A DNA stretch of 64,000 nt, taken from Cucumis sativus. Taxonomy: Eukaryota; Streptophyta; Magnoliopsida; Cucurbitales; Cucurbitaceae. Location of the stretch: positions 20,788,272 to 20,852,271 of the forward strand of contig NC_026659.2 of NCBI RefSeq assembly GCF_000004075.3, written 5' to 3'. The position numbers and the translations under genes are program-made. Positions 35,477 to 47,029 of the stretch are shown here, one piece after another; the stretch's first letter is position 1, and every line of letters starts with the position of its first letter. The notes under the pieces are model-generated. The model saw only the letters and a list, made by a program, of their open reading frames with translations. It did no database searches and was not told where the DNA came from.

Positions 35477-36060
35477 ATAGCACCCCGAGGAAGGTCAAGA
35501 CGAGTTAGACAAGTGGCAACAAATGTTCCAGCTACTTGGAGCGCCAATAGAGCACAAGTGCAAGGCGAGGTGTCTAATAACCCACACGATTCAGTGGGGA
35601 GAAGAGCTGAGGAAGAGATGTTTGATCGTCTCCCTTAGAAGTTAGACAAAAATTCAGCATCGAGAGGCTAAAGGCGTTGGGGGCAATGACCTTTGCAGGA
35701 ACCACTAACTCGACTGACAGAGAGAAGTGGTTAAGTCTGATAGAAAAATGTTTTGGGGTGATGGACTGCCGTGAAGAAAGGAAAGTGAAATTAGCAACGC
35801 ACTTGTTGCAACATGGAGCACATGATTGGTGGATTCTCCACACAGCAAGGGCAGGCGAAGAAGGCCTCACCACGTGGGATGAATTCAGACGGGCTTTCAA
35901 AAATAAGTTCTACCCTCATTCCTTCTGTGATACGAAGAGAAGTGAGTTCATGAGTTTGGTTCAAAGCAACATGACGGTCACAAAATATGAAAAATGAGTA
36001 CCTCTGCGAGTATTCACCATGGATGATCAAACGCCGTTCAAATAAAGAATCACCGAGGAG
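35477..36060 (+). pseudogene. Ty3/Gypsy gag remnant
   Basis: Begins APRGRSRRVRQV with ATA where a start would be. It has a stop near 35636 and a frame change, then an open part (IERLKALGAMTFAG, EKWLSLIEKCFGVMDC, HDWWILHTARAG, WDEFRRAFKNKFYP) matching the plant retrotransposon gag domain with its W-W-F-Y pattern. It ends in a TGA at 35995-35997, with decayed continuation. Protease, RT and integrase are missing. The element cannot be autonomous. Confidence 0.85.
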
Positions 36061-36134
36061 CGATTAGAGGGCACGATCGTTATAAAATAATGCATGAGCA
36101 GAGAGGGGAGGGAGAGCTAGAGCAACACCTCAAC

Positions 36135-37300
36135 TGTTGGAGAATTTAAAATGCACAAGAAAGGAGAAACGTGAGTAACAAAGGAAATTGCATTGATAGA
36201 GGGAGGATGTTTACCATATTTATGAGCTAACATCCACAACTTGTAGGGATGAAGCCATTACGCAGCCAAATAAAAATTTAAGAATCCAAAACTAAATTTT
36301 AATTGGGATTTGAAAATACCTTACACTCACAAAAATACAGAGAACAAGGCTATTGTTTACTAAAATAAACATGCATTTTAAAGAAAAATAATCAGAAAAG
36401 AAATCTTACATACATTGATGTTTCTCTAGTGAGTCACGAACACCACCCCTTGGCTACCTCCTTATTCTCCTAGCAATAACGGTTGAGGTTGAATGGGAAC
36501 CTTTTAGAAAATTAGGGACTTTTACTGAGAAGAAAAGGTGGAGAGATGAGAAGAAAAGGTGGAGAGATAAAACACAGGGTGATCTTTATAGAAACAACGT
36601 AGAAAAGAAGATGGAGACCAACGTCCATAGAATCCAACGTTTGAAGTAATTCCCATGTAGGGGAGTTACTTTTCTAAAATATTTATATATATTATTTAAT
36701 CTAACTATTAATTCAATTCCTTAATAATGAATTAGATTAAAAGTTAATTAAATCTAATTTAATAAATAATTTCATTTAAATAAACATTGTTCTAATTCAA
36801 CTAATTAAATTAGTTCATATTTAACCTATATTTAAATCATAATCAATTGTATAGTTTATTTATATCTAATTGCGTTAATTTTAAGTATAGTTTTAATAAG
36901 AAATTCAATTCATATTAAATTAGTATTTGAACTCCTTTTTCAAATATTGAATTCTAAAATATAAATTTTAGATTATAATGTATAAGCATACATTATATTA
37001 TTTACCTAATTGAATTTGAATATTTCAAATTCTATCCAAAATATTATAATCTCATTGTCTTTAACGAGCGAGGAAATGAACCCAATGAACTTAAAAATCA
37101 TAAACTGCAATGATATAAGATCAATTATCTAAACTCATTAACCATACATTAACCAATATTCGTTAATTGTGTGTACAATCCACTAAAAACTCACACATAA
37201 ACTCTTCTAACTGTAGATATATTTCTATACATATATTAGATTCGAAGATTGCATAATTTATAGACCAAATAACTAGTTTATTTCATCCAACACATCCCAA
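36135..37300. mobile_element. AT-rich LTR-like block
   Basis: Starts TGTTGGAGAATTTAAAATG and contains CATCCAACA near 37284-37292; such TGTTGGA...TCCAACA ends are usual for copia LTRs. The interior is extremely AT-rich (36670-37010). No matching target duplication was found at these ends, so the boundaries, or the LTR call itself, may be wrong. Confidence 0.35.
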
Positions 37301-37919
37301 CCAATGAACTTGAAGAACTCCAACTCTTATTCACTCCAAATTACTTTCTAACCAGAATCTTTCGCTCATCTCGAAATTAATCGGTTGTTGCTTGTGAGAC
37401 TAGTAGCTCATCTATCTTACAAGGAATATGAATTTCCTACATTTTTCCAACGTGGGATTGTCTCATCATAGGAATTTGACTGCACTAGATGGAGGCAAGA
37501 ATAACCAGAATGAACAAATGAATTAGCATTGCCTTGGAGATTACAATGAATGATTCGGAAATGTGAAAAAAGGGATGATTTTAAAATAAGACCAAAAATT
37601 ATCACAAGTCTATAAAAGGCCCCTCTAACTGAACAAATTTGATGTATAATCACCAAGAAAATGAAGTTTATGCATTTAAATCACATTTCATATGAGCTTT
37701 TTGGGTTAAAGTTCTTACGTTCTTAATTTCAGGGAACTAACATCCACTCGATTTAGTTCCCTTCTTGTGAAACCAAAGCTGATTTCTTTCCATATCTTGA
37801 GTACACGTCTGTTAAGACAGCCTTCTCCTTTATCCTTAACCTGCATTTTATTCATTACATAAAAGGAAAATTTAAGTTAGTCTTTCAAAGCATTAAATGT
37901 AAAACCATGTTCTAAACAA

Positions 37920-40900
37920 TCACTTTAAGCAGCAAGACCTTTTGGCAGATCCTGGAATTTCTGTTAATAATTTCTTCTCTCCTTTTTCCTTCGGTTGCTT
38001 TTTCTTTGAAACCTTTGTTTTTCTTTTGATTGGTGAAACTTCCCTATGAATTTCCTCTCTTCCTTGAGGAAGAATTTCTTCTAGTTCAATTTTATTTACT
38101 TCCTTTTCAGATGGTGACTGAATTGTGAACTCTGTTCTTGACTCTACGCCATTATCATCCTCCTCATGCGAATGTGATTCACTGACATAAGCCAAATCGT
38201 CTTCGATATCCTCAGTTTTTGTTCTTGTGGCTTCACTGGCTAAATCCACGTCAATGTCAACAAACTGCTCTGCTTCCTCTTCAAGAATACTTAGTCGAGA
38301 ATGATTGGTACTGCTCATTGAACTATTGCGAGCGGAACTCGAAGTTTGTCGATTCATTATTTCACATTTTATTTGCTTCTGAACCCTTCCAAACGTAAGA
38401 TACCGTCCAGAAAATGCTTGCAGAAAACTGAAGAAAATAAATGTCACTCTTTTAACCAATTTATCAAGGATTATGGATGCATGAAATGTTGTTATGTTCT
38501 AGATTAAACCTAGAAACCATTCAAAAAGATAGTGCCAAGACATGAAATGTCGATTCATTATTTCACATTTTATTTGCTTCTGAACCCTTCCAAACGTAAG
38601 ATACCGTCCAGCAAATGCTTGCAGAAAACTGAAGAAAATAAATGTCACTCTTTTAACCAATTTATCAAGGATTATGGATGCATGAAATGTTGTTATGTTC
38701 TAGATTAAACCTAGAAACCATTCAAAAAGATAGTGCCAAGACATGTAAAGATGTGGTCTTACATAGTTGATGCTTTGATGACCTCATAACAAACAAAAAA
38801 TGTAAATAGCTTCAATTTTTATTTTAATGGAAAATGACTTTCACTACAAGAAATCGGAGTTATCCCGACCATGCATGTACACGTCGGTCGTCGATGCCCC
38901 ATCTAAGGCCAACGTGGAAGTGTATAGCGTCAGAGAAAGGGAAAGTTATTATTAAAATTATAATCAATCGCTACGTATACGTGCATGGCATCGGCCATCG
39001 GTCCGTCTACAACGACGTTAGCGTTAACCACATCGGCAAAGGTTGAACCTTTAAATAATTATGACAACCTTTCCGCGATTCAAAAAAGTGGAACGTCTAT
39101 AGGCCTACCTTTTGCCGACGTAAGGGCTGACAACGTAGTGAGAAATAGTGACGTTTGAAAAGATTTTGAAAACTTTTGCATGAAGCCATAAGTGACTGCG
39201 TCGACATTACATAGAGAAAAAACGACGCCCTCACTTATGGCGTCGCAATTGTGGGGTTCTCACGACATTTTCGGGACGCCCCTATTATTAAAGTTCTATG
39301 TTCACAGAACATAGAACACAATAGAGAGAAAAGGGTAAAGAGAAAGACGAAACAAAAGAGAGAAGAGACTCCACCATCCATCGAGTCGATGCCTGCAGCC
39401 ATTGCCGTTCGTCGCCCACCGTCCTCATTCGTCGTCCACTTACTTCGTTGTCTTTATCGGTAAAAATGTTATATTTATTATTTTTTATTTCTAAATAAAT
39501 ATATATTAATATATTGTAGATTGTAGATTAGGTTGTACATATATTGTATATTGAATGTATAATTTGTAAATGGTAGATTGTATATGGCATGTGTAGATGG
39601 CTAAAAAATATTCATGAGTTGGTTTTAGTTGTACATGTGAATGTGAATCTCCATTTTATCTTCTCTGTCTCTTTTATTTTTTACATCCACATATTTATCT
39701 TCTCGTCTTTTTTAATTTTGATATCCACAATTTTCTAGTTATATTTTTTCACGTATTCTAGCGTTTAGTTTAGTGTTTAGATTGTTTTAGTTATTAGTTT
39801 TAGATTTTAGATTTCAAATTAGTTTTAGTATTTAGATTTTCATTTAAGTCGTAGGTTTTAATTTACATTCGAATTTAGTGTTGTTCGGATTTAAGATTGA
39901 AGTTGAATTTGAAATTGAATTTGGAGTTGAATCTGTACGTTTTTTATTGAATTTTTCACGATACTTACATCTATCTATTGTCCTAAAGTAAGCATTTTAT
40001 TAACATATCTTGACATTGAATTATATAAATTGTATGTATAGATTGTATATTGTATGTACGTTGATATTAAATTTGTACATTTCAGAATTACAATCTGCTA
40101 TTGAAAATGAAGAGTATGAGAAGGCTATAGAAGAGCTTAGGTGCAAGAATTTAAAACTCGAATATGCAATGGACAAGCTCAACATCAAGAAATCAGACTT
40201 ATATTAGAAAGTCAAATAGTAACAGCTAGTATGGTCATAGGACATGAGCAGAATGTCCAAAGAGGGAAGTTAAACATTATTACGAGGTGCATCGAGGGAA
40301 ATATGAGGTTGCTTCAAACAGAAACGACCTTTACTTAATATGCAAGTGGAGAACTTTCTATGACTTCGGTTCTCGATCATGTCATTTACTGCTCCTCTCT
40401 TCCCAATCAATTTTTTGGAACCACCAAAGCAAAGGTCGTTTCTGTTTGAAGCAACCTCGTATTTCCCTCGACGCACCTCATAATAATGTTCAACTTCCAT
40501 CTTTGCAATTCTGCCCATATCCCTATTATCATATTAGCTAAAGTCATGCTGAGACAATGTGCAGAAGTTGGGAAAACTGGCGTCGGTGCTTAGAATTATG
40601 TTTTTATTTTTTTTTGTTTTTACTTCTTATTATTCATGTAATTTCGAAACCTACAAACGTGTAGTTTTTTAATATTTGAATTAATTTTAATATAAATTTA
40701 ATTTGGTATTTAAATATTTTTTATTAATTTTACACTAATTGTGTTTAGAATTTGATTGAGTTTAAGTCGAATTCGAACCCAACACCAAAAAAAAAATATT
40801 ATAAAAATGTTTCTCGACCCACAAAACACGTCGGACATGGACGCATTACCGACGCGTTGACCACGTCAGACAATGCTTCCCCGACGTCGTACGCCAGTCG

Positions 40901-43900
40901 ATCATAGTCCCCATCAGGCAAACAATTTTGCCGAAGTCGTCGTGTTGCACGTCGGCTTTGCCTATGACGACGCAGTATTGCCGACGCTCGGACCGACGTG
41001 GGTTTCTGCGCCAGAATAGCCATTCCCAATGCCTTTTGTGAATTTGGCCGACACAAAACAAACAAGATCTTGCTAGAATCTAGACTTTAGAGTCATTCTT
41101 ACTAAAACAAATCTAGACTCTACCGCCATTCTTACTAAAAAGGTGGGGAAAGAAAGAACTCTAGAAGGCAAAGAGAGAAGGCTTCCCATTTATTAGCAAT
41201 TTCCCAATAAAGGACATCTACAAGCCAACAAAATTGTTTTAAATGAAAAAAACTAGTAATATGCCTTTTTGTATTTCCCCTACTTTTCTACAAGAAAATA
41301 TAAAAAAAAACCATCGATAGTGAAAGGAGAATATGATAGAACCAGATATATTGATAATAACATATATAACGAAAATGCTTGTGTTCCAGGTACTTGAACC
41401 CTCCCAACATAACTCTCAAGCCCTAATTCATATTCCAAAATATGGCTTATCTTCTCCACTCCCCTTTCCCTCTATTTACAACCAACTTCCCTAACAAACT
41501 ACTCCACTGATTACTAGCATACCTTTAATATCCCTTTGACGTCTTTCCTATCAGAATGTCCTTCACGCACCTTTTATCTTTTTTGGTGCCACATGTGAGC
41601 TGAGGTACCAACTCATTTTTTATGCATTGTTCCTTTGCATCTAGTTTCTGACAGACTACTTTTTAAGCTTTTGGACGATCATTTCAATTCGCCAACAATA
41701 TTTTTGATCTTCTAGCACCATTTCTGATCAGTCATCCTTTTGGTGGTACTAAGAAGACAATTTGATTGGCAGGTAAACTTTCTTTTGAAATTTTTGCGTC
41801 GAGCAAGACGTCTTTTCGAAGTCTCTTTTTCCGCTTTTGATTGTTTTATGGATTTAGTTTTTTCTTTTTTTTTCTTCTTTTTTCGCCTTTGTGTGCAAAA
41901 CTAAGCACCCATTTACTCACTTCAGCTTATCTAACTTAATCTCCAAATTGTAGGCTTCTACTGTAGTCATCTTTTGGTGTACATTCATCAGAAAATGTTT
42001 TTATTATAAAAAAAGGGTGGTGAAATAAGAATCAGACAATAACCATTCAAGAGTTTTGAAATAAGAATGTACTTCACCAATTTTAATACGGCCTTGCTAC
42101 CTTTTTCATCTAAATAAGTTTGGTATTTTGAAGCTAGCTTGCTTATGAAAAAGATTTGAACTAAATTTCTTTGAGTTCTACAATTTCTTCTCATAAACAT
42201 ACCTTAAGGCATCTCCTTCAGATTTGCAATCAACAAATGCAAAACCCTTGCAGACTGGATCCCTAGTCTTTTTGTTTCCAATGACTGCAGGAGTTATATT
42301 GATTATTCCAGGAAACCCTTTAAAAGCCACGACCAGGTCTCTGTGAATGTTCTTTTTTCTAGGAAGGTTGATAATGCGTACACAAACTCCAGTACTAACA
42401 ATTTCTGGAGCTGAAGAAATGCATGATACTCAAGGTTAGATCAAACTAGAATAGACAAGTAGAAAAATTAGAATGAAAAAGGTTCATTAATAACTACGCA
42501 TTTTACAAGTCTAGAGTGGATTTCATACAACAGTGTGGCTAAATCTCAGACAGGATGCGATCAGAAGAAATTCTCTTTCACTATTATTGAGTTATAATAG
42601 TATTGTAGCATCTCTAGTTTTGGGAAAACTCAACTTTTACACAATGAACTTTGCAACATATATCAATTTACCCTAAAATTTCAATTTCATAGAATTGCAC
42701 CTTAAACTTTAACAATTGTCCCATTCTATACCAACTTTAAAATGTAATGTTACTGTCTTAAACTTGAAAGAAGTATTTTGTTAAGTAAAGTATTTTCCTC
42801 ACTCATAGCCCCCAATTAGTCCTAAGAAATATGTCTGGTGAAAAAGCAATCAGATGTCAAAAAAAAGTATTTTAATATTTTTAAATTTGTGGGTCTGCGT
42901 AGAACTACGACGGTTGATTTTGTGCATTAACAATATTTAGTTTTGCATAAAACGCGATTCTAATTGAAATTAGAGAGTTTCTGCAGCTTTCTTATCAGCG
43001 CATAATTTTTAAGCTAATGTGAAGAAATGTGTCACGCAACCAAATTTTGATACCCCTCCCAGACCAAATCATTTCTAGCAAGAGGTGATAGAAAACCCTT
43101 CTAAGCTATATTTTGAATGGGTTGACATCAAGATTTCAAAGAACTAAGGGGGTTCCATCTTTAACTAAGTAAAAGTAGAACCAGAACTTCAAATAAATTG
43201 ATTTGGCTGGAATAAGGAAGCTGATTTCAAATTACAACAATTGGTCATGATTGAACCCTCAATTTTAGCATAGGCTAACGTCCACAAACAAGATGATAGC
43301 GTGCAAGAAATAAAGAATAGGCATTGGGGGCCAATATGAAGCAAGAAAATGGCTTATTTACTTCTAAACCATTGTGCTCACTTTCAACATTGGGATTCTG
43401 CACATTCAGCAGTAGAGCAAAACTACTTTTTGGGGACAAGTTGTACATGTAGAATAGTGTACTAGCCCATAAAACTAGTACACCAAGAATTCCCGGTGGC
43501 CCCATCAGTGGACACACAAAGTGCCACAAGATTTTGATTAGATTGGGACAACGTATGCTTGTTTCCTCCAACTGTGCACAAAACTTCACTCTTTCATGTA
43601 TCTTTGAAAACGAATCCTTCACATATCTCCAAAATGATATGATATTCTATGTTTTGGTCATACGTCCTCACGATTTTACTTTGGAAACCACTTGAAAGAT
43701 AGCATACCAAAAAAAAAATTGTCCTCACTTATATACCAGTGGATCTCTACCTTCTCTCTGCAAACCTAACAGTCCTCCCTTCATCTGTCCCACTCCAAAT
43801 CACCATCCAAAGTTCGCTCTAATCAAGGCCCAGAGTAAACCCAGCTACCACAGATCAAATTGTACAATCTACTTGGTATCTACCACTATCGCACCCTTAA

Positions 43901-44762
43901 TCTCCTCCGCTCAAACAAACACATACTCCTATCAACTTCACTTGATTAGATAAAGCTCTACTTGTCTACTGCTTCTTAGACACTTTATCCGAAATAGAGA
44001 TTCATTTCCAAAGCTCACAAATTTTATTTGATGTCCAAGAATGTCACTGACATAGCTAGGTTCACTTTAGACCATAGTGTTTTAATTGATAAGAGCAACG
44101 GACCGTTATCCACCAATGATATAATCTATCTGGGCAAATGTCTACACCCACAAATTTAATTTACAGAAAAAACAACAACAATAACAAAAACTATGAGCTA
44201 AACAATAACAAACATTTCGATTCAGCAGCAGTTTGCAGAATCAGAGAATAAAGAGTTAAAAATTGAGAGATTGAGGCTGACCTGCTATCTCTACGACATT
44301 TCTACTAGAGTTGGGATTAGAAGAAGATTGATCCTTGAGCTTATTGATATTAGCAGCTTGAGCTTCCCTAATCTGCTCCATTTCTTGTAGCAAGTTGTCT
44401 TCAATCGAAGTATCATACACCTTCCCTTCTCCAAATCCACGAGGCCTCGCCGCATGCCACTCTTTCGTGTTCTTTAACGGCAAAAGAATATCATCCTCGT
44501 CCTGAAAATTATCCTCACCCTCATCGAAAAATTCATCAAAGCCAATGTCGGAATCACTTGGCTCAGTGAGGGCAATGCCACCTTTCCCCAACCTCTTCAC
44601 CGCAAAAACAGGAAAGCCCATTGGTCCAGAGGCCTGGATAAGAGACAAGTTGAGGTGGGGGGGGCGGAATTTTGTGGAAATTGAAGAGTTGTAATGGCAA
44701 CTGTGTTGCAGCAACGGGCAAATCGTGGTGAAAGGGCAGTGAAGGGGCGTAGAATCGAACAT
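37920..44762 (-). CDS. RRM-domain RNA-binding protein, probably plastid-targeted (RBD1-like)
   Basis: Three exons in phase: 44762-44282, 42410-42203 and 38427-37920 (398 residues). Splice sites are GCAG|GTCAG, TTCTTCAG|CTCC, TTAAG|GTATG and TTCTTCAG|TTTT. The Ser/Thr-rich N-terminus (MFDSTPLHCPFTTICPLLQH) resembles a chloroplast transit peptide. Next come an acidic stretch (FDEFFDEGEDNFQDEDD) and a conserved-looking RGFGEGKVYDTSIEDNLLQE segment. Exons 2-3 encode one RRM: RNP2 VRIINL and RNP1 CKGFAFVD, closing with YLTFGRVQKQIKCE. The tail is acidic, then Lys-rich (KRKTKVSKKKQPKEKGEKK). From memory the layout resembles Arabidopsis RBD1 (At1g70200), a chloroplast 23S rRNA processing factor; this needs an alignment. 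Intron 2 hosts a CACTA-like element and a duplicated acceptor. Head to head with tRNA-Val. Confidence 0.82.
38344..38745. repeat. 201-bp tandem duplication spanning the exon 3 acceptor
   Basis: Units 38344-38544 and 38545-38745 are nearly identical; one visible difference is CCAGAAAATG against CCAGCAAATG. Each holds the branch/acceptor region (TTCTTCAG) and the first ~80 bp of exon 3, on the minus strand. The acceptor at 38629-38628 therefore precedes the one at 38428-38427. Confidence 0.95.
39293..39317. repeat. Perfect short hairpin
   Basis: GTTCTATGTTC and GAACATAGAAC flank a 3-nt loop (ACA), an 11-bp perfect stem inside the CACTA-like element. Confidence 0.9.
40248..40514. repeat. Long inverted repeat, 85-bp arms
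   Basis: Arms 40248-40332 and 40431-40514 are inverted copies with under ten mismatches, e.g. GAGGTTGCTTCAAACAGAAA against TTTCTGTTTGAAGCAACCTC. The loop is about 98 bp. Each arm also reads as protein (RRGKYEVASNRNDL), so it looks like an inverted duplication of a transposon coding segment. Confidence 0.9.
41011..42202. other. Rest of RRM-gene intron 2
   Basis: Unremarkable intronic DNA with some leader-like CT-rich parts. No separate gene could be supported. Confidence 0.5.
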
Positions 44763-45470
44763 CTCTGCTCCGTTCGGATAAACGATTTTCTCACTGAAGC
44801 TGAAGATAGGGGCCGCTACATAAGCAGATGCTTCGTCATAATATCTGAGTTTTTGTGTCAAATCATAAATGTTATTTTAGTCCTTATGAACATATGGTGT
44901 CGTGGTGTAGTTGGTTATCACGTCAGTCTAACTCACTGAAGGTCTCCGGTTCGAGTCCGGGCGACGCCATTTTTTCTATAACTTTTTTTAAAAAATTGTT
45001 TTTTACTCTTAATCAATAGTGAATTTTTTCTCTTTTGTTTTTTTTATTGAGAAGAACTTTCCACCTTCTTTAATTGTGTGGGCATGAACACTTTTCAATA
45101 AAAATTATTTTTTTATTGTGAAAAAAATGGTAATTTTTTTTTTTCGTATTTATATTTTTCAATACAAACTAATAATTGAATAGTACGTGTCTCAACCAAA
45201 ATTTAGGTTAATTGACATTCAAATGTACTAATTGTCACGTGGTTTATAATTTGAATTACAATGTATCCAATTATTTTACTAAAAATTTGAAAACTATGCA
45301 TGTTGTATAATTTTTTAGCATATATAGTTTGTTTCCTTATGAAAGCTAATTAAAAATGGCATGATTGTGTTATCCAATATGCAATGTAATTGGTGATCTG
45401 GGTCATTTGTTGTTACAATATTGTTGTATTCTTAATGAATTTGTGTGATTGGAAACTAAATGAAGTCATT
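42723..45470. repeat. Segmental duplication copy 2, RRM/tRNA arm
   Basis: Counterpart of 19498-23372 in the same orientation. It lacks the SINE-like and CGATCG-rich insertions of copy 1. From 43640 to 45080 it is almost identical to copy 1. Confidence 0.93.
44896..44969 (+). tRNA. tRNA-Val (AAC), variant anticodon loop
   Basis: Identical to the tRNA at 21990-22063 except for one base: loop CTAACTC instead of CTAACAC. That puts T at position 37, directly 3' of the AAC anticodon, where tRNAs nearly always have a purine. All stems remain paired. A T6 terminator follows at once (CCATTTTTTC). The gene lies 133 bp from the RRM-gene ATG, on the other strand. Confidence 0.88.
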
Positions 45471-45479
45471 TTACTGTCT

Positions 45480-46500
45480 AGCTCCCTAATTTAAACTCTA
45501 TATCAAATGAAGGTCCTTTTATTTATTTACTTCATCTTCTGCAAGTTGTTCTTCTTCTTTATCCAAGATATAATTAAGAAAAAGTAGTAGGAAATACGTC
45601 AAACATACTAAGAAATTATGCATTGTGTTTGTTATGCATTCATACGTTTACGATGCGTTGACTTGTGGGAAACTATGACTTCTAAGTGTTTTTCATAGTA
45701 GAATTTTATAAAAGAGGGAGCAACTAGGCTAAATGAAACTACTCAGAGTTCTAGGGTTGTGAAGAAATGTTACAGACTAAAAGACGAAATTACTTGAAGC
45801 ATAGAAAGAAATATGAGAGATATTTAGAACACGTAAGGTCGTCCATTTGTTAGAAAAGTTAAGCGCTGAAAAACAAATATGGTGCATTTTCCAAAATTAT
45901 GGTTGAATCCCACAAGTGTAAAAATAGTCGCCAAAGAATACGGAATATGGTTAGTGGACAATGAATATTGGAGCCTATAAATATTATAATTGAATATTAG
46001 ATCTGGACACTCAGACAGCTTTTAAGATGAAACTCTGTTGAATAAAGATAGAAGATAACTTAGAAATAAGCATAAAACTTATCGGATACCATTACAACCT
46101 TTGCATCTAGAAATGGAGTACTTGTGGCATTTAGGTGCTGAAAGAACACTTGCTTTAATTAGTAATTGGATGCATGAATAATATTTGTGTTTGTTAAAGG
46201 ACTAGAGGTGGTGTGAACCTGGCAAACCTCGTCCCTAGCTACTCGACAACATCTGTCGACCCTATCTTAACTATATATACAACTAAATCTTATATGTAAC
46301 TTTACTAATCTCCAAAATCAAATTAGTGGTCCATAAGTTGGTTGAGTGAGATATATCGCATCGAGGTTGTCGTATTACAATAAATTGACATTCCTTCACT
46401 CTCTCTCACATACAAGTTATCACATTTCCATCTCATCATCCATATTCCAATTCTCTAGGTGTACATAATTATTTAGAGTTCATCCTTGCATTCTTTATAC
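45480..46500. other. No gene supported
   Basis: Non-coding, probably retrotransposon-derived DNA. Confidence 0.35.
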
Positions 46501-46504
46501 TATT

Positions 46505-46700
46505 TAATTAATTCTTTTATATTGCCTAGATGATAAGTAATCCGTAAAACTAATATCTTGAATCAGTTTCCTGTGTTTGATCTTGGATCATTAGGTAAAC
46601 CTACTGTTTCGCTTGCACTTGGGCAAGCAGTAAGAAAACTTGTACTCAATGAAGACTTAGTTGTCACATGATATGGAGAGACATAGTGAGCAACTCGCAT
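46505..46700 (+). repeat. Interspersed repeat shared with 63500-63700
   Basis: GTTTCGCTTGCACTTGGGCA and AGCAGTAAGAAAACTTGTAC match GCTTCGCTTACACTTAGGCA and AGCAATAGGAAAACTTATAC at 63611-63651; flanks agree for about 150 bp. Likely part of an LTR family. Confidence 0.65.
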
Positions 46701-47029
46701 GCAGTGAACATGATTAGTGATATATCTCCTAGACTGAATATAATTTCCATTCACCATTTGTTAATTAAGTCATGGTTGTTGAAGAGAAACAACACCTCAA
46801 CACCAAACTCCAACCACCAGTCAATCTTATTTTCAATCAGGCCGACCTCCACAACAGCTACTATGACATAATCATCTTATTCAACAAGATTAGCTTGTGG
46901 TATAGTCTGGTTCGGCCTCCCTTTTCTTTGATTTCATTAATAAGATTTATGTCCCTACTTTTCATAGACATAGCATATTAATTTCTTCTTCTCAATTTTA
47001 CCCCCGACGGCCTTGGACTGTTCCTTCTT

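Larger units (their letters stand above)
38842..41010. mobile_element. CACTA-like element inside intron 2 of the RRM gene
   Basis: Left end CACTACAAGAAATCGGAGTT, followed by GTCGGTCGTCGATGCCCC-type CG-rich motifs. The right part again has GACGTCGTACGCC, CGACGCTCGGACCGACGTGG and GGGTTTCT. The ends resemble CACTA subterminal DNA, but the exact right TIR is not intact, so the border near 41010 is approximate. No transposase domain was recognised; the interior includes a coiled-coil-like ELQSAIENEEYEKAIEELRC and a long inverted repeat. Confidence 0.55.

Noticed and set aside
36135..37300. Solo copia LTR with target duplication
   Set aside because: Ends look right, but the flanking words TCAAC and CATCC do not match, so it is only listed as LTR-like.
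38842..41065. Separate genes in the CG-rich 39-41 kb region
   Set aside because: Short frames on both strands mirror the CG-rich transposon DNA and lack any family signature.
43275..43622. 115-codon minus-strand open frame
   Set aside because: Falls inside intron 1 of the RRM gene, and the homologous DNA in copy 1 does not preserve it.
44762..44861. Longer N-terminus of the RRM protein starting at 44861
   Set aside because: Codon at 44861 is TTG; the first in-frame ATG is at 44762 and gives a typical transit peptide.
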